NCBI RefSeq assembly: GCF_000756375.1
Contig: NZ_JNFD01000038.1
Span: 1-45,246, forward strand
Direction of reading: 5' to 3'
Source of the DNA: Sphingopyxis sp. LC81
GTDB taxonomy: Bacteria > Pseudomonadota > Alphaproteobacteria > Sphingomonadales > Sphingomonadaceae
Length of the DNA stretch: 45,246 nucleotides
Position numbers and translations under genes: made by a program
Shown: piece after piece, positions 25,610 through 32,620 of the stretch
Layout: every line of letters starts with the position of its first letter
Numbering within the stretch: the first letter of the stretch is position 1
Notes under the pieces: model-generated
The model's input: only the letters and a program-made list of their open reading frames with translations
The model's database searches: none
What the model was told of the DNA's origin: nothing

Positions 25610-26442
25610 GCGCCGCTGCGACCGCGCCATCGCTGGCGCCCTCCTTCTGGATCGATTTCGAAGAAGCGCGGAACGCGGTCGAGACGATCGTCGATGTCGC
25701 GCATGACGATCCCGAGGAACGCCCGACCTGCATCGTGCTCACCGGACAGTCCGGCATGGGCAAAACCTCGATCCTGCGCGAAGCGCAGCGCCGCCTTGCC
25801 GAAGCCTTTCCCGAGCCCGCCGATTGGGGCGAGGCGCGCTATCAGCCCGTGCTGCGCACGGTCATTCCCTCGAGTCCGACCTCGCTCAAGATCAACCTCG
25901 CCCTGCTCTGGAAACAGGGCTGGCCGATCCGCACGAACACGCACAAAACCGCCGATTTGAAGGTCGTCGACCTGCTGGCCGAACAGGGCACGCGGCTGGT
26001 CGCGATCGACAATGTCCATGTGATCCTGACCGCGAGCGGCGTTGCGCGGCGCGATACGCTCGATGCGTTCCGCTTCCTGATGAGCGCGGGCAATGTGCCG
26101 CTGGTCGTGGCGGGCCTCGATGTCGCCCGGCAGATCTTCGCCGACGATGTCGAGCTGGCGTACCGCTCAATCATCCTCAAATTGCCGTTATGGGAGCCGG
26201 GCGAGCCCGCGCAGCGCCTGATCCGCGCGCTGGCCCGCGGCATGGGGATGGAGGAGCCCGACCATCTCGCCGAACCCGCGTTCGCCGAGCGCATCTGGCG
26301 GACCAGCGGCGGGGTCACCGGGAACTTCAAGCGCATCCTGCACTGGTCGGGAAAGGTCGCGCGGCGGCATGACCGCCGGTTCGTGACCCAGGACGATATC
26401 ACCGAGGCGCTGCAATTGTTTACGCCTTATAGCCCGGAATGA
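25606..26442 (+). CDS. tniB: TniB, AAA ATPase transposition regulator
   Basis: 278 residues, start overlapping the tniA stop (ATGA). Walker A is GQSGMGKTS at residues 47-55 and Walker B is LVAID at 131-135. This is the TniB/TnsC/MuB-like ATPase that marks target DNA and activates TniA. The C-terminal part (ERIWRTSGGVTGNFKRILHW) is the usual lid and winged helix. The stop overlaps tniQ (ATGA), so tniABQ are one coupled operon. Confidence 0.92.
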   Translation: MSAAATAPSLAPSFWIDFEEARNAVETIVDVAHDDPEERPTCIVLTGQSGMGKTSILREAQRRLAEAFPEPADWGEARYQPVLRTVIPSSPTSLKINLALLWKQGWPIRTNTHKTADLKVVDLLAEQGTRLVAIDNVHVILTASGVARRDTLDAFRFLMSAGNVPLVVAGLDVARQIFADDVELAYRSIILKLPLWEPGEPAQRLIRALARGMGMEEPDHLAEPAFAERIWRTSGGVTGNFKRILHWSGKVARRHDRRFVTQDDITEALQLFTPYSPE

Positions 26443-27701
26443 GCGGGCGGGAGATCGAGCCGCTGGCGTTTCGGGTGAGGCCGCTGCCCGAGGAATGTTT
26501 CGAATCCTGGCTGCGCCGCCTGGCCGCGCGTCATGAGACCACGCCCAAAGCGCTGTTTCGCCATCTCGGCATCGACGCGGCGCTCGCCGATCGCGACCTG
26601 GCCGTGTCGCCCGTACCGGCCACGTCGCGCGTACCGGCCACGTCGCGCGCATCGGCTTGGTTGGCCGCGCCGGCGCCGGCGGTCGCTGGCGTGCCGGACC
26701 GCCGCCAGGTGATGGTAGAACGGCTCGCGTGGGCGACGATGGTGCCCGCGAAGGCGATTTCTAGGACGTTCGTCGGCTGTGGGCGCGGCGATCTGTTGCC
26801 GCTGACGCTGCGGTCAATCGGCTGCGCCCAGTGCTGGCTTGACTGGCTGGTGTCCGGCGCGCCGTGGCGGATCGAGCGGAGCTGGATCTTGCGCGTGACG
26901 ACCTTCTGCGACCGTCATGCGCTGTTGCTGACCGATCTTGCGGGGATCAGGGCCCTGGGGCGGACGCAGGCCGCCGAGCGGGCGCTCGCGGCCCGGGTCG
27001 CGCGCACGCGCGCGCAAATGGCGCGGTTTGCCTTCGTCAAAACCCGAGTGCTGTGGAACGGGATGATTGCGCGGGAGCAAATCCGCGGCGCCCGCCCCGG
27101 TGACCGGGTAGGTTGGGAGCGGTACCGGGCGGCGCTGGTCGGCAACCGCTTCCACTACGCTCCGGTGCGTCATCTGCTGCTGGCGGCGTTCCACAGCAGT
27201 GACGGGCTGAAAGCCGGGCGATGGGAGCAAATCTTCCGCTTCGATGCGCAGCCGGCACGCCTGCCGCGAAAGGCGGCTTCCGGCGTCGGACCCCAATTAT
27301 CGGATCTGGCGGAGGCGATCGCCAGGGTCGGCCTGCGGCAGCTCGACCGCGAGCGTCGCCGGCTCACCATGGTCTGCGAGCAGCTCGAGCAGGCCAAGCG
27401 CAATTATCCCCGTGCCCATTTGATGCAGGGGCTGAAGGCTCGCCGCGCGGCGCTGGCGCGCGCGGTACGAGACGCCGCCGCGACGGAGAGCGCGGCGATG
27501 TCAGCGCAGCGCCGTGGTTTCCAGGAGGCGCTGTTTTACCTGCAAGCATCGGGGATGGTGGGCGCGGCGATGTCCGCCGGCTGCGCCGAGCCGGCTTGCA
27601 GCGCGAATGGCGATCTGTGGCGGGCGCGGCTCGCCGCCTGCTTCGCCGCTCCCAGGTTTCGCATCCTGCTCGATCTGCCGGGTCATGGGCGCGGATGGTA
27701 A
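26439..27701 (+). CDS. tniQ: TniQ, target-selection protein
   Basis: 420 residues. It starts in the TniQ manner (LAFRVRPLPEECFESWLRRLAARHETTPKALFRHLG). A zinc-binding set is visible as CAQCWLDW (C-x2-C) and FCDRHALLL (C-x2-H). TniQ/TnsD-like proteins guide the transposase complex to its target. A tandem 18-bp duplication (26612-26647) repeats VPATSR twice in a linker after residue ~55. The last ~120 residues are low-complexity, helical and alanine/arginine-rich. Confidence 0.85.
   Translation: MSGREIEPLAFRVRPLPEECFESWLRRLAARHETTPKALFRHLGIDAALADRDLAVSPVPATSRVPATSRASAWLAAPAPAVAGVPDRRQVMVERLAWATMVPAKAISRTFVGCGRGDLLPLTLRSIGCAQCWLDWLVSGAPWRIERSWILRVTTFCDRHALLLTDLAGIRALGRTQAAERALAARVARTRAQMARFAFVKTRVLWNGMIAREQIRGARPGDRVGWERYRAALVGNRFHYAPVRHLLLAAFHSSDGLKAGRWEQIFRFDAQPARLPRKAASGVGPQLSDLAEAIARVGLRQLDRERRRLTMVCEQLEQAKRNYPRAHLMQGLKARRAALARAVRDAAATESAAMSAQRRGFQEALFYLQASGMVGAAMSAGCAEPACSANGDLWRARLAACFAAPRFRILLDLPGHGRGW
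26612..26647 (+). repeat. Tandem 18-bp duplication in tniQ
   Basis: CGTACCGGCCACGTCGCG is present twice in a row (26612-26629 and 26630-26647), adding six residues (VPATSR) in frame within a linker. It looks like recent slippage and should be tolerated. Confidence 0.85.
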
Positions 27702-27955
27702 AGCCGGACGGCGACGGTCGCCCATTGGGCATTTCGCGCGAATTTGCCCTCAGGAGGCCCGTAGGGCGTGGTGGCGGCCTCTGGGCGCCCCCTCCTATCC
27801 GAGACCGCCTTTTTGCGCTCCCAGGGGCTTTTGCGCGAACTTTCCTTTGATCGTTCAAAGACAGGTCATGGCCTGAAACGGCGGCGCGAGTCCCGTATCG
27901 GGCGCGTCGATTTGAAGTTTCTGCCGGGGTTTCCTATCTTGCCGTGTTGCCGGGG

Positions 27956-29161
27956 TCATTCGCGCGCCGTCTCCATACGGGCGAGCACGCGCTCGACATC
28001 GGCCATGGCCGCGTCGAACGCGGCGAACGTCGCGCCGGAGCTGGTTTCAACGGATCTGCTTTCACCCTCGGCCGCCAGCGTGGCACGGCGCGCGCGGGGC
28101 AGGGCGCGGATGATCGTGTGATGTTCGTACGCCGCCCGCTCGGCGAGGCCCGCTTTGACGAGGGCGGCGACGAGATCGCGCACGCCGTTTTTCGAAACGC
28201 CAAGGGCCTTCTCGATCTGGAGCGGGCGCAGCGGTCCGAAGCCCGCGAGCAGCCGGTAGAGCAGCGGCGCGCGCGAGGTCGAACGCAGGACGGTCATCGC
28301 CTCATGCACTTCGCGCACGCTCGCATGGGCTGCATCGAGCTGGTCGCTCAGCCGCTGCGCAGCTTCGCCGGCGGCCTCGGCCGTGATAATGGCGCGCTCG
28401 CGGGACCAGAGCTCGGGTCTGAGCGCCTCGGCGCGCACGGCTCCGGGCAGGGGCAGCGGCCTGGTCGCTGGCGCGCTCCGCGCGATCAGGGCGCCGGCGA
28501 GGAGATCGAGCGCCCACAGCGGCGTGGCCGTCCGCGTCTGCTCGAAGGAGACCGGCCCGGCGGGCAGGGGGAGCAGCTGGTAGCTGCGCTCGGTGGGCGC
28601 GAAATGCGGCGAGGCGGCCGCGGCCCGATGCAGGCGATCGAGCGCGGCGAGGGGCCAGTCGTCCGCGCGATCGTCGGCGGGCGGCTCGGCGAGCCGCGCC
28701 GCTTCCGCTACGGCGAACGCGGGGGCATCGCCGCGCTCGCCTTGCGGGGCGCCCTCGCCGCGATGGAAATGCGCTGCGGCGCGGATTTGGATGGCCGTGT
28801 CGGCGAGCGGCGCCCAGGCCGACAGCGAGAGCTCGGCGAGCAGCGTGTCGGCGACCAGCGAGGGCGGGGCTGCGACATGGGCGGTGGCGTCGGGCACGGG
28901 CTGGAGGCCGGAAAACCATGCGGAAAACCAGCTGTTCGCGCCGGAAAAGCCGCTACCCGTGAGCGCTTCGACGAGGAGCAGGCGGGCGAGCGCGGCGCAG
29001 AATTGATGCGCAACTTGCGCGGGCACATGCGCTAAACGGCCTTGCAGCTGGCCCCAGGTGAGCGCCGCGCGCACCCTTGCCGTCATCAGGTCTTCGATCG
29101 GCGCATCTTCGTCCGATCGGAGCGGATGGAATCGGGTCGATGGATCGCAAAAATCGGGCAT
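27956..29161 (-). CDS. Large helix-turn-helix protein (DUF1612-like), divergent from the recombinase
   Basis: 401 residues from ATG 29159-29161. It is mostly helical and alanine-rich. A DNA-binding segment lies near residues 305-350 (RAPLLYRLLAGFGPLRPLQIEKALGVSKNGVRDLVAALVKAGLAERAAYEH), a winged helix. It resembles rhizobial/sphingomonad 'RHE_PE00001' proteins with DUF1612 and a helix-turn-helix. The gene is divergent from the tyrosine recombinase, with a 12-7-12 palindrome between them, the arrangement of tnpT and tnpS in Tn4651. I infer an accessory resolution factor and/or repressor of both genes. A degraded relative is at 23117-23771. Confidence 0.7.
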   Translation of the reverse strand: MPDFCDPSTRFHPLRSDEDAPIEDLMTARVRAALTWGQLQGRLAHVPAQVAHQFCAALARLLLVEALTGSGFSGANSWFSAWFSGLQPVPDATAHVAAPPSLVADTLLAELSLSAWAPLADTAIQIRAAAHFHRGEGAPQGERGDAPAFAVAEAARLAEPPADDRADDWPLAALDRLHRAAAASPHFAPTERSYQLLPLPAGPVSFEQTRTATPLWALDLLAGALIARSAPATRPLPLPGAVRAEALRPELWSRERAIITAEAAGEAAQRLSDQLDAAHASVREVHEAMTVLRSTSRAPLLYRLLAGFGPLRPLQIEKALGVSKNGVRDLVAALVKAGLAERAAYEHHTIIRALPRARRATLAAEGESRSVETSSGATFAAFDAAMADVERVLARMETARE

Positions 29162-29218
29162 GTCGCAAGGGTAACCTAAACTGCCTTAACTGCACCATCC
29201 CTAGCACGCCCTTTTTTG

Positions 29219-29249
29219 CACTATCGATAATAGAGTGTTATCGATAGTG
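29219..29249. promoter_or_regulatory. 12-7-12 palindrome, candidate recombinase crossover site
   Basis: CACTATCGATAA (29219-29230), a 7-bp asymmetric centre TAGAGTG (29231-29237), and TTATCGATAGTG (29238-29249) as an exact inverted repeat. Size and layout match tyrosine-recombinase core sites such as loxP (13-8-13) or the resolution sites of TnpI and TnpS/TnpT transposons. It lies between the divergent recombinase and helix-turn-helix genes, 33 bp before the recombinase start. It could also serve as an operator. Confidence 0.7.
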
Positions 29250-29282
29250 ACTTCGGCGAAATCGGGGTTATAGTCCCCCGGT

Positions 29283-30575
29283 ATGCGCGCCAAATCCGTC
29301 CTGTCGATCGCTGCACAGACAGAGCGTCTGCCCATGCCCAAGCGCTCGGTTTCCGCGGAGATCGTGACGATCCTGGCACCCGGCGAGGCGCCGCTGCCCC
29401 AGCGGCGGTCGGGCGCCGCGCAAGATCGCGCGGTCCAGCTCGTCGAGTTGCTTCAGGAGCTGACAGGCGAAGGCGCCAGCCTGGTCGAACTCAACTTCCA
29501 GAAGAGCATCGAGGCGCGGGCGCCCGCCAGCATCAAGGCGCTCGCGGTCGATCTCGATTGCTACGCGCGCTTCGCGGCCGAGCGCGGCGGGATCGGCCTG
29601 CCCGCCGACGAAGCGCGGCTTGTCGCCTATATTGACTATTGCGAGGCGCGGCGGCTCAAGCCGGCGACCGTGTCCCGGCGCCTGTCCTCGCTGGCGGTGG
29701 CCCATCACCTTCTCGACGTTCCATGCCCCGTCGGTGCCGTCGTGGTCCGCGATGCGCTGCGTGGGCTGCGGCGTCGGGCCGGAGTCCGGCAGCGCCAGGC
29801 CGGCCCGTTGCGGCTCGGCGAAGGGATCGGGCGGGAAGCCGTCAGGGGGTTCACGCTGTCGGTGCTGCTCGAGGCGTGTGGGCGCGACGTCGCTGGCCTG
29901 CGCGACGCGGCGATCCTGTCGCTCGGCTATGATGCGGGTTTGCGCGTATCGGAGCTGGTGGCCGTCGCCGTCGAATTGATGGAAGCGCAAGAGGATGGAT
30001 CGGGGCTGCTCGAGGTGCCCCACTCGAAAACCGACCAGGAAGGGCAAGGGGCCTGGGTGTGGCTGTCGCCCGACACGATGCGGCGTGTCGCTCTTTGGCG
30101 CGAGGCCGCATCAATCCGCGCGGGCGCCTTGTTCCGCCGCGTAGCGGTGATCCGGACCAAACCCCGCGAAGCGCGCCGGGCGCTCGCGATCGAGGATCTG
30201 GCCTATCATGCCCGGGTCGATCGGGAACGCATGGCGGCGCGGCCTGCGCGCGCGGCCACGGTGACCTACGGAATTGGCGAGCGCGCGCTGACGCCGGCGG
30301 CGATGCGGCTGATCATCAAGCGCACGGCGCTCGCCGCAGCCGACCAGGGCCTGGTCGATCTCATGGGCGCCGATCTCGACCATGCGATCGATGCGCTGAG
30401 CACGCATTCGTTGCGCGTCGGCCTGACCCAGGATCTGTTCGCCAATGGCGAGGATGCGGGACCGATCGCGCAGGCATTGCGATGGACCTCGACCGCCACT
30501 GCACTCCGCTACGGCCGCAAGCTCGCTCCGTCGTCCAACGCGGCGGCGCGTATGTTGAAGGGTGTCAGGAAATAA
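29283..30575 (+). CDS. Tyrosine recombinase, likely cointegrate resolvase
   Basis: 430 residues. An N-terminal SAM-like core-binding domain (about 85-165, SIKALAVDLDCYARFAAERGG... TVSRRLSSLAVAHHLL) is followed by the catalytic domain with the full residue set: Arg in YDAGLRVSELV, Lys in PHSKTDQEG, His-x-x-Arg in STHSLRVGLTQ, Trp in LRWTSTATAL (His/Trp position) and the Tyr nucleophile in LRYGRKL. So it should be active. TniABQ elements usually carry a serine resolvase (TniR); here this enzyme fills that place. The 12-7-12 palindrome just upstream is the natural crossover site. Confidence 0.9.
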   Translation: MRAKSVLSIAAQTERLPMPKRSVSAEIVTILAPGEAPLPQRRSGAAQDRAVQLVELLQELTGEGASLVELNFQKSIEARAPASIKALAVDLDCYARFAAERGGIGLPADEARLVAYIDYCEARRLKPATVSRRLSSLAVAHHLLDVPCPVGAVVVRDALRGLRRRAGVRQRQAGPLRLGEGIGREAVRGFTLSVLLEACGRDVAGLRDAAILSLGYDAGLRVSELVAVAVELMEAQEDGSGLLEVPHSKTDQEGQGAWVWLSPDTMRRVALWREAASIRAGALFRRVAVIRTKPREARRALAIEDLAYHARVDRERMAARPARAATVTYGIGERALTPAAMRLIIKRTALAAADQGLVDLMGADLDHAIDALSTHSLRVGLTQDLFANGEDAGPIAQALRWTSTATALRYGRKLAPSSNAAARMLKGVRK

Positions 30576-30828
30576 CGCCGGTGCAGAGAATTTTGTCGGT
30601 CAGGTGAATTGGCGTGGGGTGTCGGATGCAGTGTTCTTTGTCCGTTCACAAGCGGCGAGAGCAGCGAGTGCCGAATCGATATCCATATATCTAGAATAGC
30701 AGATACATCAGTCTGAGCTATCCAGAAGCATGTTCGATTCGGGGCGCTTTTGAGTTACGCGGCGCAGCCTGTGCTCCAGGCGGGAGCGGCAGCGCCGGCA
30801 GGCGCAAGGCATTCCATTAGCAGGGCTC

Positions 30829-30921
30829 TTAGCGTTCGCTCCAGTCAGCGATGAGTTCGATAACTCTGCACTGCAACGATTCACCGCCGGCGCAGCAAGT
30901 GACGACGGTTCTCAGCTCGCA
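30829..30921 (-). pseudogene. C-terminal remnant of a MerR-family regulator
   Basis: On the minus strand the last 30 codons read CELRTVVTCCAGGESLQCRVIELIADWSER and then TAA (29829 offset is not implied: stop at 30829-30831), given here only as a description of the end: a C-x7-C pair (CAGGESLQC) followed by RVIE, the metal-binding tail of CueR-like regulators. No N-terminal part exists: the frame runs straight into the promoter at 30943. The usual layout would be a complete regulator gene divergent from 31007, so an internal deletion seems to have removed most of it. The identification rests on a short stretch. Confidence 0.45.
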
Positions 30922-30942
30922 AAAAATTCTTCGAAACCCCTA

Positions 30943-30973
30943 TTGACCTTCCCACGATGGGAAGCCGCATCTT
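30943..30973 (+). promoter_or_regulatory. CueR-type promoter/operator, left copper unit
   Basis: -35 TTGACC (30943-30948), a 19-bp spacer containing TTCCCA...TGGGAAG (inverted repeat), and -10-like CATCTT (30968-30973). A long 19-bp spacer with a CCTTCCC/GGGAAG repeat is the mark of MerR-class copper promoters. It is nearly identical to the promoter at 41893-41923. Confidence 0.8.
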
Positions 30974-31006
30974 TCGATCTGTGAGATAGGAAGAAGGGTT
31001 TCGAGC

Positions 31007-31270
31007 ATGACGACGCAGACCTCCACCGCGCTCGTTCCGGTCGCCGATGCGAAGGCATCGGAGACGAGGCAGGGCTGCTGTGAGACGGGCCAGAAGGGCG
31101 GCCGCATGAAGTGGCTGATGTTCGCGGCAGTGGCCTTGCTCGTGCTCGGCTTGGTCACAGGCTCAGCGGTGTTCGGCTTCGCGGCGATCGCGCCGCTTCT
31201 CTATGCGCTTCCCTGCCTCGCCATGTGCGGCATGTGCCTCTTCAAGCACGGCGGAACCGCGAAGAGCTAA
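31007..31270 (+). CDS. Small cysteine-containing membrane protein
   Basis: 87 residues. An N-terminal soluble part with a Cys pair (RQGCCETGQKGG) is followed by two hydrophobic helices (MKWLMFAAVALLVLGLVTG and FGFAAIAPLLYALPCLAMCGMCLF) and a C-terminal KHGG. The CLAMCGMC cysteines in the second helix suit a thiophilic metal. It is the first gene behind the CueR-type promoter, followed by three small secreted metal-binding proteins. Similar small DUF2933-like proteins accompany copper genes elsewhere. Exact role unknown. Confidence 0.7.
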   Translation: MTTQTSTALVPVADAKASETRQGCCETGQKGGRMKWLMFAAVALLVLGLVTGSAVFGFAAIAPLLYALPCLAMCGMCLFKHGGTAKS

Positions 31271-31328
31271 GCCAGGGCGCGGAACGCGAACTTAGGCTGA
31301 CCACACCTTCAGGAAAGGAACACTGACC

Positions 31329-31718
31329 ATGAAGAAGTTTATCACGATCGCGGCGGGCACGCTGGCTGCTCTTGGCTTCAGCGCCCCTGCCTTCGCACAG
31401 GCGGGGAGCGTGCAGGGCGGGATGAGCGCCGAAGAGCATCAGCAAATGATGTCGGCCGGTGGGGCAACCGGGCGGGGGCAGAGGATGTCCGATCCCGATA
31501 TGCACCGCCGGATGATGGCGATGATGGAGCGCTGCGAGGAGATGATGGCGAAAAAGGACAAGCGCGCCTCCGCCACGGGCCTTCAGAGCACCAGGAAGAC
31601 TTCAGCCGAGAGCAAGTGGGCCTGGCGCCCGGACCCGAGGCAGGCGCCTGGCCCGAGAGCGCCGCTCCGTCCCCCTGTCCGGGTGTGGGTGCCTGCCGAT
31701 AAGAGTTCAACCAACTAA
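31329..31718 (+). CDS. Secreted Met-rich metal-island protein with altered tail
   Basis: 129 residues. A signal peptide (MKKFITIAAGTLAALGFSAPAFA) is followed by GGMSAEEHQQMMSAGG and MMAMMERCEEMM, motifs shared with the protein at 32207. From about residue 80 the sequence turns into a Pro/Arg-rich tail (WRPDPRQAPGPRAPLRPP) without counterpart in the shorter paralogue, which ends soon after the Cys-Met motif. The tail looks like a shifted frame, so the original protein was probably about 85 residues. Likely a periplasmic Cu/Ag/Hg-binding peptide. Confidence 0.65.
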   Translation: MKKFITIAAGTLAALGFSAPAFAQAGSVQGGMSAEEHQQMMSAGGATGRGQRMSDPDMHRRMMAMMERCEEMMAKKDKRASATGLQSTRKTSAESKWAWRPDPRQAPGPRAPLRPPVRVWVPADKSSTN

Positions 31719-31787
31719 TCCGCCAGCCGATTTACCGACAACTTGGCTGGTGGATCACCACTCGCCTGGATCACAGGAGTATCAGAC

Positions 31788-32150
31788 GTGAAGAGTATCA
31801 AGTTTCTCGCCCTCGGCGCCGCTGCCGCGCTCAGCTTCAGCAGTGCTGCGTTCGCTCAGCATGAGGGGCATGGTCAGATGACGGCAGAGCAGCACAAGCA
31901 GATGATGGCCGGCGATGGTGCTGCTTCTGAGAAGGTCACACACGCCACCGGCGTGGTGAAGGCCGTCGATGCTGCGAAGGGCACCATCACAATCGCACAC
32001 GATCCAATCGCGGCCAAGAAGTGGCCGGCCATGACCATGACGTTCAAGCTCAACAAGGGCGGGCTCGGCAAGGTTCGGGCTGGTCAGCGGGTCAAGTTCT
32101 GTTTCGAGGGTGAAGGCTCTTACACCGTGACGAAGATGACGCGGATCTAA
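31788..32150 (+). CDS. CusF-like periplasmic copper-binding protein
   Basis: 120 residues from GTG 31788, with AGGAG about 8 bp upstream. Signal peptide to residue ~23 (AFAQ). Residues 52-115 form a CusF-type OB fold: HATGVVKAVDAAKGTITIAHD, with His71, Trp79, Met82 and Met84 placed like the H-W-M-M Cu(I)/Ag(I) site of CusF. Between signal and fold it carries GQMTAEQHKQMMAGDG, the same motif as its two neighbours. It should hold periplasmic Cu(I) and pass it on. Confidence 0.85.
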   Translation: MKSIKFLALGAAAALSFSSAAFAQHEGHGQMTAEQHKQMMAGDGAASEKVTHATGVVKAVDAAKGTITIAHDPIAAKKWPAMTMTFKLNKGGLGKVRAGQRVKFCFEGEGSYTVTKMTRI

Positions 32151-32206
32151 GGCTCACGGAGGTGCCTGCGCCTCCGAACGTCGTGAACGCAACGAGGAGA
32201 ATAGAG

Positions 32207-32464
32207 ATGAAGACCATGAAAGTAGCAGCCATCGCAATTGCCGCCACACTGGGCCTCGCGACCACGGCGATGGCCCAGCAGTCGGGCGGGTCTACGCCGG
32301 GCATGACCGCTGAGCAGCACCGTCAGATGATGTCCGGTGGGGACCAGAAAGGGCAGGGTGGCATGATGATGAACCACGCGGACATGGCCAAGATGATGGA
32401 CCGCTGCGAGAAGATGATGAAGGAGATGGGCGACAAGCCCGCTGCGTCCACGACGAAGCGCTAA
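32207..32464 (+). CDS. Small secreted Met/His/Cys-rich protein
   Basis: 85 residues from ATG 32207, with GAGGAG upstream. Signal peptide to about residue 24 (TAMAQQ). The mature part has GMTAEQHRQMMSGGD and then GGMMMNHADMAKMMDRCEKMMKEMG. The MM-D-RCE-K-MM core places one Cys among Met pairs, a plausible Cu(I) or Hg(II) site. It closes the left copper unit and is followed by a hairpin terminator. Confidence 0.7.
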   Translation: MKTMKVAAIAIAATLGLATTAMAQQSGGSTPGMTAEQHRQMMSGGDQKGQGGMMMNHADMAKMMDRCEKMMKEMGDKPAASTTKR

Positions 32465-32486
32465 GATACCTTGTCGAAGCGTGGAG

Positions 32487-32518
32487 GGCGCCGCAGCATG
32501 TCTGTGGCGCCTTCTTTG
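32487..32518 (+). terminator. Hairpin terminator after the left copper unit
   Basis: GGCGCCGCAG (32487-32496) pairs with CTGTGGCGCC (32502-32511), loop CATGT, followed by TTCTTTG. It lies 23 bp after the stop at 32464. A near-copy with the same loop is at 37695-37717. Confidence 0.7.
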
Positions 32519-32620
32519 TGTCCGGGTAGGAGAGAGCCTTAGGCTTCCTTGAGCACTAGTGCCGGAGGGCCATCCCTGCAGGAGCCCGAGGAACGAACAG
32601 TCGCAGCAGGATCACCGCTG

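Larger units (their letters stand above)
23772..30650 (+). mobile_element. TniABQ transposon with tyrosine-recombinase resolution module
   Basis: The left terminus is TGTCAGCCGACAAAATAG (23772-23789), whose layout (TGT, 5 bp, GACAAAATAG) matches the ends of Tn7-type elements. A candidate right terminus in inverse orientation is at 30633-30650 (minus strand TGTGAACGGACAAAG). The cargo is tniA, tniB, tniQ, a large helix-turn-helix protein and a tyrosine recombinase. No 5-bp target duplication is visible (GCTGG left, AGCGG right), so the right boundary is uncertain or one end has been altered by later recombination. Confidence 0.65.
30576..31006. other. 431-bp intergenic region: transposon right end and metal promoter
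   Basis: It holds a transposase-type repeat at 30590-30602, a candidate terminus ending at 30650, the MerR-family remnant at 30829-30921 and the CueR-type promoter at 30943-30973. On the minus strand, from an ATG at about 30691, a 12-codon frame runs toward the candidate right terminus (MDIDSALAALAA); it may be the beginning of a gene cut by the insertion. Confidence 0.5.

Noticed and set aside
23767..30655. A 5-bp target duplication for the transposon
   Set aside because: GCTGG and AGCGG at the proposed borders do not match; no shift of one or two bases gives a convincing duplication.
30605..30691. A 28-codon minus frame beginning MDIDSALAALAA across the candidate transposon right end
   Set aside because: Too short to identify, and it crosses the presumed boundary; recorded only as a possible remnant of a disrupted gene.
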